A stretch of DNA of 64,000 bases, from the NCBI GenBank assembly GCA_033030425.1, contig JAUFSD010000009.1, forward strand, positions 1,240,001-1,304,000. The letters are read 5' to 3'. Numbering within the stretch: position 1 is the first letter of the stretch; each line of letters opens with the position of its first letter. The notes beneath the pieces were generated by a model. It ran no database searches. It had not been told where the DNA came from and worked only from the letters and a program-made list of their open reading frames with translations. This document shows, in pieces, positions 10,906 through 23,210 of the stretch. A program made the translations under genes and the position numbers. Source of the DNA: Verpa conica. Taxonomy: Eukaryota > Ascomycota > Pezizomycetes > Pezizales > Morchellaceae.

Positions 10906-12154
10906 ATGCCCCCAGCAGCTGCGCAAAAGGTGCTTACTTACGACGTGCAGGAGAGGGTTTTGTGCTTCCACGGGCCTATGCTGTATGAAGCAAAGGTACT
11001 GGAGGTCAAAAAGTCTGACGATAAGAAGGAGCTACCGGAGTACAAGGTGCATTATAAGGGGTGGAAAAATACGTGAGTGCCTCCGGCGCAATTATTTTTT
11101 GAGGGGGGGGGAAGGTGTGGGGGAAAAAGAAGAATTTCTTGCTCTTCTTTTCTTTCTTTCAGGAGCTGTTTTATGATAGTCCGGGGGAAATTGGGATGGC
11201 GGAATTATCGTACGATGGGATTACTACTATTCTAGACCCACTGACAGCTGAAAAAAATAGGTGGGATGAATTTGTCCCTGCTGATCGCCTCCGCAAAATG
11301 AACGAAGAAAACCTACGATTGCAAAAAGAACTCAACGAGAACACAAAGCCGACATCGAATAAGCCGAAGCCTACACCCGACTCGAAGAAAAAGATGACCT
11401 CTAAGGCTGGCTCAGAAGACCTTCCGTCGGGATCCTCAACTACTCTCCCGCCGCGGGGCCAGAAGCGTGGGCGTGAGCTTGAGATTGAGAAGGTTTGTAC
11501 CCGAAGCGAGCTTGAGCTTTAGGAAACTTTGCTGATTGTCGCTTGTGTGAAGGAGGAGGACTTTATGAAGCGCCATGATGTAAAAATAAACATTCCGGAT
11601 AACCTAAAGGCGCTTCTTGTCGACGATTGGGAGAATGTTACAAAAAACCAGCAGCTTGTCCCGTTACCACGCGATCTGAATGTAGTACAGCTCCTACAGA
11701 AGTATCGCGAGTCTGTACCGAAGAAACGGGAGGGCTCGGCGGATGCGGATATTTTCGATGAGGTAATCGCGGGGTTGAAGCTTTACTTTGATCGGTCTCT
11801 CGGAACGATACTTTTGTATCGATTTGAGAGGCAGCAGTATTTGGAAATTCGGAAAGAACACCCTGGGAAGGAGCCGAGTGAGATCTATGGGGCGGAGCAT
11901 TTGTTGAGGCTTTTTGGTAAATTTCTCCTGGTCGGGATTTGGGTTAAGATGCGAGACATCTTTGCTTCAATTTCTTGCTAACTCGTAGTTTTAATGCCAT
12001 AGTCTCGATGCCGGAACTGCTCGCGCATACAAATATGGATCCCCAATCGATCTCAAAGCTTCGCGAACATATTGAGAGCTTGATCTGCTTCCTGGCGAAG
12101 AACCCAGAACAATATATTTCAGCACACTATGAGAGTGGTTCGTACCAACTTTAA
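10906..12154 (+). CDS. EAF3: MRG15/Eaf3 chromodomain protein (NuA4 and Rpd3S subunit)
   Basis: Reads methylated H3K36 and belongs to both the NuA4 acetyltransferase and the Rpd3S deacetylase. Exons 10906-11072, 11261-11492, 11553-11916 and 12003-12154 give about 304 residues. The N-terminal chromodomain reads ERVLCFHGPMLYEAKVLEV ... YKVHYKGWKNTWDEFVP, with the aromatic cage residues kept across intron 1. A Lys/Pro-rich linker follows, then the MRG domain (EEDFMKRHDVKINIP ... ALLVDDWENV ... LAHTNM ... CFLAKNPEQYISAHYESGS). Intron 2 uses an AAG acceptor at 11552, which gives the conserved EKEEDF junction. The 3' end is read unspliced to TAA at 12152-12154; a weaker alternative splices 12137 to 12260 and ends at 12279. 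Intron 1 (188 nt) is long for this genome. Confidence 0.88.
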
Positions 12155-12815
12155 TTACTACCTCTACTCTACCTTAATTCCCCATTCCCCCCATTTCTTT
12201 CAAACTCTCATATCTTATTTTTTTTCATTTTTTCATTGATTATTTTGGGTTCAAAACAGGTGGTTCTGACCGGAACTGACGATCTATCTGCGTTTGACCA
12301 CCTTTCGCGCGTACACAGCTTCTCCGCGCTATATCGATCTTTCTAGAGGGGGATAAGGAATTCTAATAAGGCGTTCGGGTTTTATCATGAGGGGTTGGCT
12401 GGACTTTTGTGTGATGGGAAATTTATGGTGTAGTACGTTGTAGGAACTGTGGAGGGTAAATGGAAATGGCGGGATGTAAGGTTGCATTAGGGTGCTTGTA
12501 AGATTATCTGATGGCTACTGAAGAAATAATGACCGATTCTCATGGAGCGGGGATTGGGTTTTTCCTTGGTAAATTCGGTCTAGTTCTGTTTTTATTCCAT
12601 CTACAATTGTGGTTAGTTACTTGTAGTTGTTTCTTATTAGTAATTGGGGTTAGGGTAAAGTTTTGTAGTGGTATTATTTGGCTTCTGAGGCTCTAAGCCT
12701 TGCAGGTATACAGCCATTCAGAGGATCAGAATTAAAAGGGGAGTAATCATGTCGCACTTATGTAGCACCTAGATGAGGGGTATCCTGGATCTATTCAAAA
12801 AACATTGTCTTCAAC
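12155..12815. other. intergenic region EAF3 / NLR
   Basis: Polypyrimidine/T-rich 3' flank (12180-12250), then AT-rich DNA up to the NLR start. A 61-codon ORF at 12511-12696 has no recognisable features. No repeat was noted. Confidence 0.55.
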
Positions 12816-15800
12816 ATGGCTACCACGAATTCTTTATCAAGCGTATACAACGATGCCCTCCAGAATTACGAAGAACTATATCGCCGAGGGAAGCTCAAGA
12901 GCACAGAGTTAGCTCTAATCAAAGGCAGGGCTAGCATTGGCGACGTGCTGAAAGAGGTTGATCAGGCGAAAACGAAAAATGAACTGGGTAGGAGCGCTGC
13001 GACGAAACTAATTCATAGGATTACCCCAGTTTATGTTGAGAGGTTGGAGCGGTTCTCGAAGATTATAGAGGTGGCTATCCAGTCAAGTAGGTATCTCACT
13101 TTATTAGCAAGCGTAGGAGGGTGTTGTAACAATGGGGGGTACTGATGTTTTTATTGTTTTATACCCTAACTGTTCTCTTGGGTGTTCTAATTCACGATTG
13201 TATACTCATGTACTGTCTCTAATGATACATGTAATTGTAGATCCGGATATTGCGGCTCTTGTATGGAGTGGCGTCAAGTTTGTTATTATGGTATACCAAA
13301 GTCCCAAGACCTACATTTGGGTAGATATATTCTGACCAATATTACGCGTATAGATATGTCAAGATGTTTTTGATGCATATGATAGGATATGTGAGATTTT
13401 GGAGAAAATATCGCTCTGCCTTGAAAGGTTTTCCGATATTGTTGACATGGTTGGGGTGACGGAGCTTCTTGGATCGAGGCTCGCGACGTTTTACGGTGAT
13501 ATTATGGAGTTTTGTTTGGAGACGACAAAGTTCTATGCTAGATCGAAGTGGAGTATGCTTGCCAGGGTTTTTTGTTTTCTGAGTATCATCTTTGATCTAA
13601 ACTGTTACATAGGGACAATTGTAGTGTCAATATCGAAATCGTTGAGCGAGCCTTTCGACAAGCTGCTGTGCCAGGTTCATTCTCATACGGAAGAAATCGA
13701 TAAGGCTGCAGCCGTTGAACATATGAGGATGACTAGAAATGGTAAGTTGAAATATGATTATAGATTTTTGCTAGACTTTTGCTAGATTTTTGCTAAGATT
13801 TATATAGCACTTCAGCCACAGGGTGGGTATCTATCTATCCTAGGGAAGCAATCAATGCATGGATTTTGTCTTACTAGATTACAGTACATAATATTCCATA
13901 CTCTCCACCGTCAAAGATATTTTTGGTGCCCGACCTCCTACACCGCCACTTCACCGGTCGGGCTAAGCAGCTTCAGCAAGTAAGCCAAATTTTGGAGAAC
14001 TCTCCCCTGAGTTCCAAACGAGTATCAATCTATGGTATGCCCGGTGTTGGAAAGACTCAGCTCGCCCTCAAATACGCACATGAGAATATTAATCTCTACA
14101 CAAACGTTTTTTATATCCAAGCAACAGGGAGGGAACAGCTTATTCAAGGATATCAAAATGTTTTTGGGCTGCTTCAACTGCCCGAATCCTCATCTCAAGA
14201 GCAAAATCTTAAAATCGAAGGGGTTAAGAGGTGGCTTAGCAACAATCCTGATTGGCTAATCGTATTCGATAATGTTATTAATGCCCCCATGGTTCGTGAA
14301 TTTCTGCCTGCCAGTGCTACTGGTTCAATATTCTTCACCATGCGGGATAGGGGCATAGCGGGGGAACTTGGACTAGGGGGAACACTTGAGCTTTTGCCTA
14401 TGGAAGAGGCTGATGGAGTCGAGTTGATACTTAATGTCACAGGAGAATTTGGCTCATCAACGGACCCAACGGCCCGAAACTTGGCTATTGAGATTACTCG
14501 TGAGCTTGGTGGCTTGCCTCTCGCACTGGAACAAGGCGCTTCTTTTGCGAATGATCGGAAATGGCCTCTGGAACAGTACCTTAGTCGACTACGGACACAG
14601 AAAACCGAGACTCTAAAGCTGGAGACCGGGAACCAGGGCATCAGTCATTCAAATTTTTATTCATCGTTTAGGCTTGCTATACAAGGAGTCACGCCAAAGG
14701 CTGTCATACTTTTGAAAGTCCTTTCACATCTGGACCACCAAGATGTTCCGTTGAAGCTTTTCGAGTACGCCAATAAGAGCTCAGAGTTGGTTGATTTTCT
14801 TGATGGCCTTGAGAAATCTTCAGTCCTCCCGACAGATGCAACAGCATCTAGGATTAAGAGATTGTCTAGTCGAATAAAGGTCCGACTCGCCCCTTCTCAC
14901 CCCGGAAAAGTCGTATACGATTCCATCAATTTGTACAATATACCTGAAGGTAGTAACGTCGTAAAACTGTTACGAGAGCTTGTCTCAGATATGGATGAGC
15001 TCGAAAAGGCGGTATCAAATCTCCAAGCCTCTTCACTTATTCGGAGGGAGGAGGTAGGGAGTATCTGGATGCACGATCTTGTCCGTGATATGAGCGAAGA
15101 TCTCATAGATAACAGAGAGAAGAAGCTTTTTGCGACCTCAGCAATCGTCCTGACAAAAAGTGCCTTCCCCTCAAACCCATGGGACCACAATACATGGAGC
15201 ATATGTGATATTTTTGCATCACATGTAGTCACTGCGTCTCGCCATGGAGAAATCCAAGAAATACCATTCGTAGAGGTAACAAACGCCGCAAGTGGTCTGG
15301 CTGAGTATTATCTTGAGAAGGGTCGCTATAACGAAGCATTGTATTTGTACCAACAGGTGTTAGAGAGCCAAGGGAAACCCCTTGGGAAAGACCACCCTGA
15401 TACTCTTGCTACAGTCCATAATATGGCTGTAGTGTTCAGTAAGCAAGGGGAGTATAGCAAGGCATTGGAGTGGTACGGACGAGCGCTTGATGGGAGGGAG
15501 AAAGCCCTTGGGAAAGACTATCCTAGTACTCTTGCTACAGTCCATAATATGGCTTTAGTGTTCAGCAGTCAAGGGGAGTATAGCAAGGCATTGGAGTGGT
15601 ACGGACGAGCGCTTGATGGGAGGGAGAAAGCCCTTGGGAAAGACTATCCTAGTACTCTTACTACAGTCCATAATATGGCTTTAGTGTTCAGCAGTCAAGG
15701 GGAGTATAGCAAGGCATTGGAGTGGTGCGGACGAGCGCTTGATGGGTTTGAGAAAGCCCTTGGGAAAGACCACCCTGATACTCTTACCACAGTCCATTGT

Positions 15801-16277
15801 ATGGCTGTAGTATTCAGTAAGCAAGGGGAGTATAGCAAGGCATTGGAGTGGTACGGACGAGCGCTTGATGGGAGGGAGAAAGCCCTTGGGAAAGACTATC
15901 CTAGTACTCTTACTACAGTCCATAATATGGCTGCAGTGTTCAGCAGTCAAGGGGAGTATAGCAAGGCATTGGAGTGGTACGGACGAGCGCTTGATGGGTT
16001 TGAGAAAGCCCTTGGGAAAGACCACCCTGATACTCTTACCACAGTCTATTGTATGGCTGTAGTATTCAGTAAGCAAGGGGAGTATAGCAAGGCATTGGAG
16101 TGGTACGGACGAGCGCTTAATGGGAGGGAGAAAGCCCTTGGGAAGGATCACCCTTATACTCAAGGAACCGCCAACTCTCTTAAGGAGCTACAAGAAAAGG
16201 AAAGACTTAAGGCTACAAAAGTCGAAAGTGACTGTGCATCAGTGGTTATACCTAGTCTCCAAGCATTTGAACGTTAA
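12816..16277 (+). CDS. STAND/NLR receptor: fungal N-terminal domain, NB-ARC, TPR repeats
   Basis: NOD-like receptor of the type used in fungal non-self recognition and heterokaryon incompatibility. Exons 12816-13086, 13241-13290, 13354-13552, 13613-13741 and 13885-16277 give about 1013 residues. Residues 1-215 match the helical fungal STAND N-terminal domain (SNPDIAALVWSGVKFVI ... FYGDIMEFCLETTKFY). NB-ARC begins RHFTGRAKQL, with P-loop GMPGVGKTQLA at about 266, Walker B WLIVFDN, RNBS-like FFTMRD, GLPLA (GGLPLALEQ) and an MHD motif (WMHDLV). From about residue 693 there are seven 42-residue kinesin-light-chain-type TPRs, six of them almost identical in DNA. The N-terminal domain carries no known effector fold, so signalling is unclear. 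No frameshift or internal stop was seen, so the gene looks functional. Confidence 0.88.
15370..16161 (+). repeat. high-identity 126-bp TPR-coding tandem repeat
   Basis: The motif AGTATAGCAAGGCATTGG recurs at 15451, 15577, 15703, 15829, 15955 and 16081, exactly 126 bp (42 codons) apart. Units differ at only a few codons: YPS versus HPD, REKA versus FEKA, SKQ versus SSQ, and HN versus HC. These variants are shuffled between units, as expected from unequal crossing-over. A more diverged unit lies immediately upstream. Confidence 0.95.
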
Positions 16278-17719
16278 GATGACCTGCTAGTTCTTCATTC
16301 CTTTTCCGTCAGAATTATTCTCGTTTATTTGGAAGATAGGTACTTGTTCGTGTCGAGGCTTTCTTATTTTTATTTATATATTGCATGTGCTGGAGGGTCG
16401 GATAGTCTTGGTAGAGGTGGCCATGGGCTAGTGAGCGCTGGGGGAATACAGAAAAGGTACTTCGCTTCCATAATTAGATTTTGGTTTATGTCTAGTATAT
16501 TAATTGAGTTATAGCGGCAAGTAATGAAGTATGGCTGGGATATTTTTGTGACTTTCTTGAAACTTACAGACAATTGACCATACCTGTAGTGAAGCCCATT
16601 TCGATCGTCGAGACCAGTCAGAAAGTCCTTGTTGAACTATATGGAAAAGAAATTAGGAGGGTTAAGCTTTAGGGTGGGTGTGTATTAGGTAGTGCCCCAT
16701 GTATATAGGAGTCACCATCTTGAGCGTGCTGACGTCCGTACATTACTCCTCAATATAGTGTACTCCGACCACCGCCTTGAAAAACTTTACCAACTACGGA
16801 GAATATTGCAGTGATATATACGTATACAGGTACTAGGGTCTTTAGGAGATAAGCGGGGATTGGTAGTGCTGTGGCAATAATCGCTGCTACCAGCGTAGGA
16901 AATGGGGCTCTAGCTGACCATATATAGGGAATTGGTATTGGGTAGATAAATATAGGTTATTAGGGTATTATATACTATCAACAAAAGAGATAGATATCTT
17001 TCCAGGTATTTCAGGATTTCAGTCTTGAGGTGTTTAGTGGTGTTATATTACTCCAAGAAATTATAGCAAGTACAGGCAGTACCTAAAATAGGTTGACTGC
17101 CAAAGTTAAATAAACTGGTTTGGAGTGCTGGAAAGTGGTGCACATTTTGGCCTAGAAACATCTAAATACCTATGTTTTGTCAATATAGTCCTTGGTCATA
17201 ATAATATTGACCTATTATACTATGGAATAAAATAACTGGTGTCACTTTGTGAAAAATAAATCTATTAAGTGGGAATTAGCGCGCACTAGGGTATCTGCTC
17301 TTAATCCTAAGTGCTAGGATGGTAGATACATAGTTATGGACTTGAAATATTTTATTGGGATTAGAATTTACACACCCTAAATTACTCTAAGATTCTTGAC
17401 ACGAGTTAGATTGTTGAGAATCAGCATGGTTTCTTCGAATGTGTATTATTTTTTACCACCTCATGGACATACTTCTTAGGTTAGCAGACTACGAGCAAGC
17501 GTTCTGGCCACTGAGTTGCTCGACAAGGAAGGTTAACGCGATCATGGGAGATTGCCCCACCTTAGCAGTCAATAGGATGCACCCCGCACCACGCAGCGGC
17601 ATGTATCCCTAAACCAACATTCTCCTCTCATAATCGGGTGTACCTAACCCACATGCAGCCCTCCGAATAGTAGTAACTCTAAAGAAACAACCGTCCAATC
17701 TCAGATAAAGATCAATAAA
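16278..17719. other. AT-rich gene-free stretch
   Basis: 1.4 kb between the NLR and ureG with stop codons in all frames. Only ORFs of about 60-67 codons occur, without recognisable domains. It could include decayed transposon DNA, but no terminal repeats were seen. Confidence 0.55.
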
Positions 17720-18822
17720 ATGTCTCACGCACACGACCATTCACATGACTTCCACGACCACGGCCACTCCCACGAGATCCTAGACGGTCCGGGCTCTTAC
17801 CTTGCCCGTGAGCCTCCAATTGTTGAAGATAGGGACTGGAGTGAACGTGCATTCACTGTTGGAATTGGAGGGTTCATCATTTCCCTCAATCTCTTCAATT
17901 GTTCCTTTTACTAATGGGTTATTTCGGGGGTGAAGGCCTGTAGGTTCCGGGAAGACAGCGCTGATGCTGGAGCTGTGCAAGGCTTTGAGGGACCGATTCT
18001 CCATCGCTGCAGTTACAAACGACATCTTCACAAAGTTGGCTTACCCATTCACCATCTGTTCGGTTCTAGGATTGCTTAGTGGGCGAATTGAGGATACGGA
18101 GTGGCTTGGGCTGAGCTAACTTTATCGTAGAGAGGACCAAGAATTCCTTGTCCGCAACCAGGCACTTCCCTCAGAAAGAATCAAGGCAATCGAGACCGGC
18201 GGCTGTCCTCACGCTGCAGGTAATTCCAGCCCTATATATCTCTTATATGCAGACCCTGGCTGATATAGGACGGAAAAATAGTCCGCGAGGACATCAGTGC
18301 GAACCTCCAAGCCCTCGAGGACCTCCACCGCGAGTTCAATACTAAGCTCCTTCTGATCGAGAGCGGTGGAGATAACCTTGCGGCGAACTACTCTAGGGAG
18401 CTGGCAGACTTTATTATTTATGTGGTAAGTAGGCATCAGACTCTCTCCTACTAGGCTCATAACACAGAAAGTCGCTTACAATTTTATTAGATTGATGTCT
18501 CCGGGGGCGACAAAATCCCCCGCAAGGGTGGCCCAGGGATAACTCAATCTGATCTCCTGGTCATCAACAAGACAGACCTTGCAGAGATCGTGGGTGCGGA
18601 TCTTAACGTGATGGATCGCGACGCAAGGAAGATGCGGTTAGTATAATTTTTTTTAAAGTTCTTTACTGCTTCTGTTTTCTGGTTCTGACACAAGGCCCAT
18701 GGGATAGTGAGGGAGGACCCACAATTTTCGCCCAGGTCAAGAACGGGAAGGGTGTTGATGGGATCGTGGACTTGATTCTCTCATCTTGGAGAGCTAGCGG
18801 GGCTTCTGGCCCGGGCCTCTGA
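17720..18822 (+). CDS. ureG: Urease accessory GTPase UreG
   Basis: SIMIBI-class GTPase that drives nickel insertion into urease. Exons 17720-17871, 17936-18034, 18131-18219, 18282-18424, 18491-18636 and 18708-18822 give about 247 residues. The N terminus is His-rich and metal-binding ([19 protein letters not shown]). The P-loop GPVGSGKT is rebuilt across intron 1 at about residues 51-58. Other signatures are NDIFTKED, ETGGCPH (the Cys-Pro-His nickel motif), [28 protein letters not shown] and NKTDLAE. Every splice junction restores the conserved frame, so the gene appears intact despite short unspliced ORFs. Intron 1 uses an AAG acceptor. Neither urease nor UreD/UreF is in the window, which is normal for the dispersed fungal pathway. 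Confidence 0.93.
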
Positions 18823-20002
18823 GGACGGAGATGAATTGAGTATTTGTTAAATAATAGTTGCTTATCTTAGATCGAGCAAGCATGAAGATAAATACCTACG
18901 TACGTGTGGTTATCACACGCCATACATGACCCCTCTAAATCTCTTGAATGGCAATAATTTATTCCTTAATAAGGGTTCTACTCTGGCTCTCATTTACAGC
19001 AAAGGGATATCTAGATATAAAATGAGATGGAAAGTGATCAGGGGGGGGGAAGTATAGTTACTACCCTGTAATTTTATTATTATTTACCTGGATTTCGGTC
19101 CTCTTGTGGGGTAGAGTTCCTATATCATCTGTGGCCTAAGATCCGCATGTTGAGCTAAAGAACTGCTGTTATAAGTACACTACTCTACAACACCCTGCTC
19201 ATAATACATAAAAAACTTAACATTTAGCCCTATCACTAGAGCACTGTATTATACAAAGGGAGTGGGGAAAATGTATGAAGGTCACCGCCCATAGTAGATA
19301 GGTTACCATTGGAAGACTACTGGGCCTTCTAACACAGCTAGCAGCTGCGCAGCATGTAGAGAATTTTTGGTAGTAAGGGATAGTAGGATAAATAAACATA
19401 GTCAAGCCTTAGGGAGGTACTAAGGAATCTATACGTCTAAAAGGCTAGCCTAGTTTAGAGTCCGATTTATATAAAAATGAGGTTTTCGTATAGGCCTCGT
19501 GTGCCAGAGGTCGGGGGGTTTAGTATTTGGCGACGAAGAACACTCAATTAGACGAATCACATCCTAAAGCACCTGTTTCTTTTTTAACCAGCAAAGTACA
19601 TGCATGCAGCGTTATCTCCCATACAGGGGATGTTTTCCTTAAATAAACCCCAAGTAACATAATAAAGGCCACAAACTCTGGCTAACAAGTTTCCCCTAAA
19701 ATTGCCCTAGGTTGAATCTTTACAGGTCATAGTTAAGAGACAGAAAAGTCAAAGAAAACACCCGTTACATTTTTAGTCTGTTAATCAAAAAAGAATCCAC
19801 ACAATAGTACGGCAATAGACGGTTACGACTAAATAATACCAGATTTAAGGTTGCTTGCGGGAGGCTACTCTGGGGGAAGCAAGATATTAGCGACATTATA
19901 AGAACCTTAGAAGTAAACAAAGATAGTGGAATTACGTTACCAGGATTTAGTCATGCGCCATTCTAAAACAGTGTAGTACAACTACACCTCCAAAACCGGC
20001 GT
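18823..20002. other. intergenic AT-rich region
   Basis: No gene-like ORF and no inverted terminal repeats were seen. A short G run occurs near 19041. Confidence 0.55.
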
Positions 20003-20950
20003 CTATAGATCAAGCGCTGTATTCCCAAACTTATCCATGATAGTATAATCTGCTCCGTATCTGAGCAATAGCGCCGCAACATCTTTACACCCAGTAGCGA
20101 ATGCCTTATGAAGGGCAGTCCTTCCGTTGGTATCCTTAGCATTAATGTCAACAGATGTTGCCTCACCGAGGTTATCCAAAAGATCGATAACCAACACGAG
20201 ATGCCCATAGATTGCTGCTAGGTGTAGTAGTGTATTGTTGAAAAAGGATTTATCGGTGAAATTTCGGTCTGGTTCGTTCTCCAGAAGCAACCAAACAACC
20301 TGTAGTAGGTCATCTTCGGTTTTGGATTCCCTAATTGAAGTATGCGCATAGTTCACTCTTGCATACTGCAGTGCTGAACTCCCTATAGCATCCTTAATTC
20401 TCACATCCGCTCCATATTCGAGTAGGTGCCTGACAGAAGCCGCATGAGTTCTTCTGGCGGCTCGGTGTAGCGGGGTGAAGCCCAGAGAGTCTTTCTGGTT
20501 GACGTATTGACTTGCATCTCCCTCCAACACACTCTGTAGCAGACCATGATGACCGTTTTCAGCAGACCAGTGGAGTACTGTCCAGGTTTTAGGATCCTGG
20601 TCCTCCTTCAACCCTACTCGAACGATGAGTGCTGCTGCCTGATCCATCACAAATCTGACCACTTTCTCATGGCATGAATTCGGGACCTGGTGCAATACCT
20701 TATACTCCCTATTTCGTGATGTTGACTCGATTTTCATGATTGGTGACATGACAGCGATTCCCTCCCCATTCTCGAGGACAAATCTGGCAAGTCTTTTGTT
20801 GCTCTTCGCAACTGCCCAGAAGAGTGCTGTTGCTGCGTATCCTTTACTCTTAAGGTTTTCCTTCATAAGCTGTAACTGAATTCGTTTTAGGCCTCTCTCG
20901 AAGTTCTTCTCCGAGAACAAGGCTATATAGCGGGGTTCCAGGTGAGACAT
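20003..20950 (-). CDS. Ankyrin-repeat protein
   Basis: Single-exon 315-residue protein. Ankyrin units are visible as TVLHWSAENGHHGLLQSVL, GFTPLHRAARRTHAASVRHL, NTLLHLAAIYGHLVLVIDL and GRTALHKAFATGCKDVAAL, with diverged units before and between them. There is no signal peptide, membrane segment or catalytic domain. It could be a stand-alone adaptor or a fragment of a larger STAND-type protein; no nucleotide-binding domain lies next to it. Isolated ankyrin genes like this are common in accessory regions of fungal genomes. Function not assigned. Confidence 0.75.
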   Translation of the reverse strand: MSHLEPRYIALFSEKNFERGLKRIQLQLMKENLKSKGYAATALFWAVAKSNKRLARFVLENGEGIAVMSPIMKIESTSRNREYKVLHQVPNSCHEKVVRFVMDQAAALIVRVGLKEDQDPKTWTVLHWSAENGHHGLLQSVLEGDASQYVNQKDSLGFTPLHRAARRTHAASVRHLLEYGADVRIKDAIGSSALQYARVNYAHTSIRESKTEDDLLQVVWLLLENEPDRNFTDKSFFNNTLLHLAAIYGHLVLVIDLLDNLGEATSVDINAKDTNGRTALHKAFATGCKDVAALLLRYGADYTIMDKFGNTALDL

Positions 20951-23210
20951 CTATGGTATGGTGTTTTTATTGGAGGAGGAAGTTGAGAGCTTGGGTACGT
21001 GTCTATATTTCATGTTAGATTATAGGATAAACGAGGTGGGAAAGTCAGAATTGGATTAAGATATATGGGAATTTGCCAAAAGAAGCCTACTTTGGGTTCT
21101 TCCGAGAGAAAATATTTCTCCCGAGGAGCCTGAAGAGTCTGAAAAGCCTTAAAAGTCACCCGAAAAATACCTGGAAAGACCAGGGGTTTAGAGGAAAAAA
21201 GGATTCAATACCGGCCAAGGTTCTTCTAGTATCAGACTCTTCAGCTTCCTAGAGCGAAAATTTTCTTTCAAGAGAGCCTAAAGGTAAGTTCGCCTTGGCT
21301 GGAGGAAGTAGAGTATACCAAAAGGGGGGGTGAAAACCCCAATGAATTTTTTGTGTAAGATCTTATGTTACCCTAGGATTCGAATACAAGTGCTTGTATG
21401 TGAGAACGAAGTGGTGAGTTTCAGTATATATAGATGCGAAGTCTACGGAATGAGGCGTTTGGCTCAATGAGATCCCTATTTAAAGGCCACGATTTTGGGT
21501 TTCAATAGCCTACTACTACTTGTATTTACTTGGTAGATTTTATAAAAAAAAGAGGTGAAAATGGTATAGCGCTGCTAAAATTTTTTTTTCGCTCTATTTC
21601 TAAGTATATGACGCAATATACTATTACTAGAGAGAATTGCGCGCAAAAATATAAGGCCTACAAGAGTCTAGGGGTCGTACTAAAGTTGCGTAAATACGTA
21701 ATGTTGAAGTGAGTCATTTCTAGTGAATTTCAAAGATTTAAGGCTTGAAAATGTGAGTCTAGTAAACAGGCATAAGCCCCATTACCTTAAAAGGACTGAA
21801 ATAGTATAAACTGTTTATCAAGGAAGTGGATTCACAAAACCCCTATTATTGGGGTATTGCAAGAGTGTTTTGGACAAGAAGCCTCTAATCTATTCTATGG
21901 GCCGGTGCATCTGTTTTTGTATCAGAGTTTCTGCCTCCCATATAGGCGCTATTCTACAGTTAGCTATAGTCTTGGCGGTGAGTTGTTTATTTCAGCTAGT
22001 GCTAGTAAAAATTTGAGATGGTGTGATAGAGTATTGGATATGTAATTCGGGTAGATAAATGATGACGAGGTAGGTGGAGAGAATACTAGGGAGTAAGTAT
22101 TTAGGTAAAGAACATTCTTAGGCGAAGCTTATTTCATTTAGGAACCCTCGAGAGTTCTATTCCCATAGACTTTATATATCATTTATTGCCACCCTAGATT
22201 CCAAAAGACCTCTAGTTCTTTCAAACTAGAGGCCCTTCCTAGAAGAGAGTAACTACTGATTTACAGCAGCTGCATTGTAAGCCTAAGTAACCACAATTCC
22301 CACCGTTTATCGATATCTATAATAGATAGGTTCCAAATTGATTACTTCCTACTCGTAGTACATCCCTTCTTCACCACTGGACTTGGTATCCTTAAAACCG
22401 AGGCTCACATCGATATTATAAAAATACTGCTTCCTATACCTGAAAACCCTCGCCTCTAAGGTAGCCAAGTATTAAGCTTCTTCACAGATAGGACGAGCTC
22501 GATGTTTCAGTATATTAGTATAGATTACCTAACTTTAGACAGTAGATATTAAGTATATGTGTTGTTATTCGAGTTAAAGTGGGCATGTTATAAGACACCT
22601 ACAGAAAATTCAGGGGGTTTCTCGCTGTATTTGATTCATGAAATATCACTCGCTTGGCTCTGGCTGAATTAGAATGAATGAATGAATTTATCATTTATGT
22701 ACATGCAACCCTGAGGTTATGGTACCCTGGCTGAATTAGAGACGTCCTTGATCCTATAGGAGTTTATCCCTGACCAATTAGACAAGGAAGTTAAACTCTG
22801 CAGTTATTTGGATCTCCCTAGAACTCAATGATCTAAGGTCATTAGATATTGAGCTCTGTGGTAAGTTATCCTTACTAAAAGCTTAATTATCGAGTTGGCA
22901 GCAAGAAAGGTTCTTATCTACAGGAACCTAAGAGGTCGGTCCAGAGTATCGTATTAATTAAATTATACTATGGGCTGAGACTTGATATAGGTAAAGATGT
23001 AACATAAAATCCTGTCTAGAGAATATACTGAGCGAGCATCAATGTTGCATTGGAAGACTCCTAGGGAGGGTGTTGAGTCCAGGAAGAGAACATAATTTAT
23101 TCAGCTGATAACTAACAAATCCTGACTCATACATCCCAATAAACTCGGTAGTGTCTTCTACCGACTTTATCCACCCTTCACCCTGAGTCACCACCACAAG
23201 AAAGTGCTTC
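20951..23210. other. AT-rich gene-poor region
   Basis: 2.26 kb with only short ORFs (60-62 codons at 21530 and 21857) that show no domain. A local hairpin (CCTCTAGTT...AACTAGAGG) lies near 22208-22233. It looks like decayed, AT-enriched DNA; no terminal repeats define an element. Confidence 0.5.

Noticed and set aside
15360..16163. Regularly spaced near-identical repeats, superficially CRISPR-like, with a long antisense ORF.
   Set aside because: The period of 126 bp keeps the sense frame and encodes TPRs; the antisense ORF is a shadow of the repeat.
17872..18707. ureG appeared degraded, with only a 64-codon ORF visible.
   Set aside because: All conserved UreG motifs are recovered in frame through five short introns.
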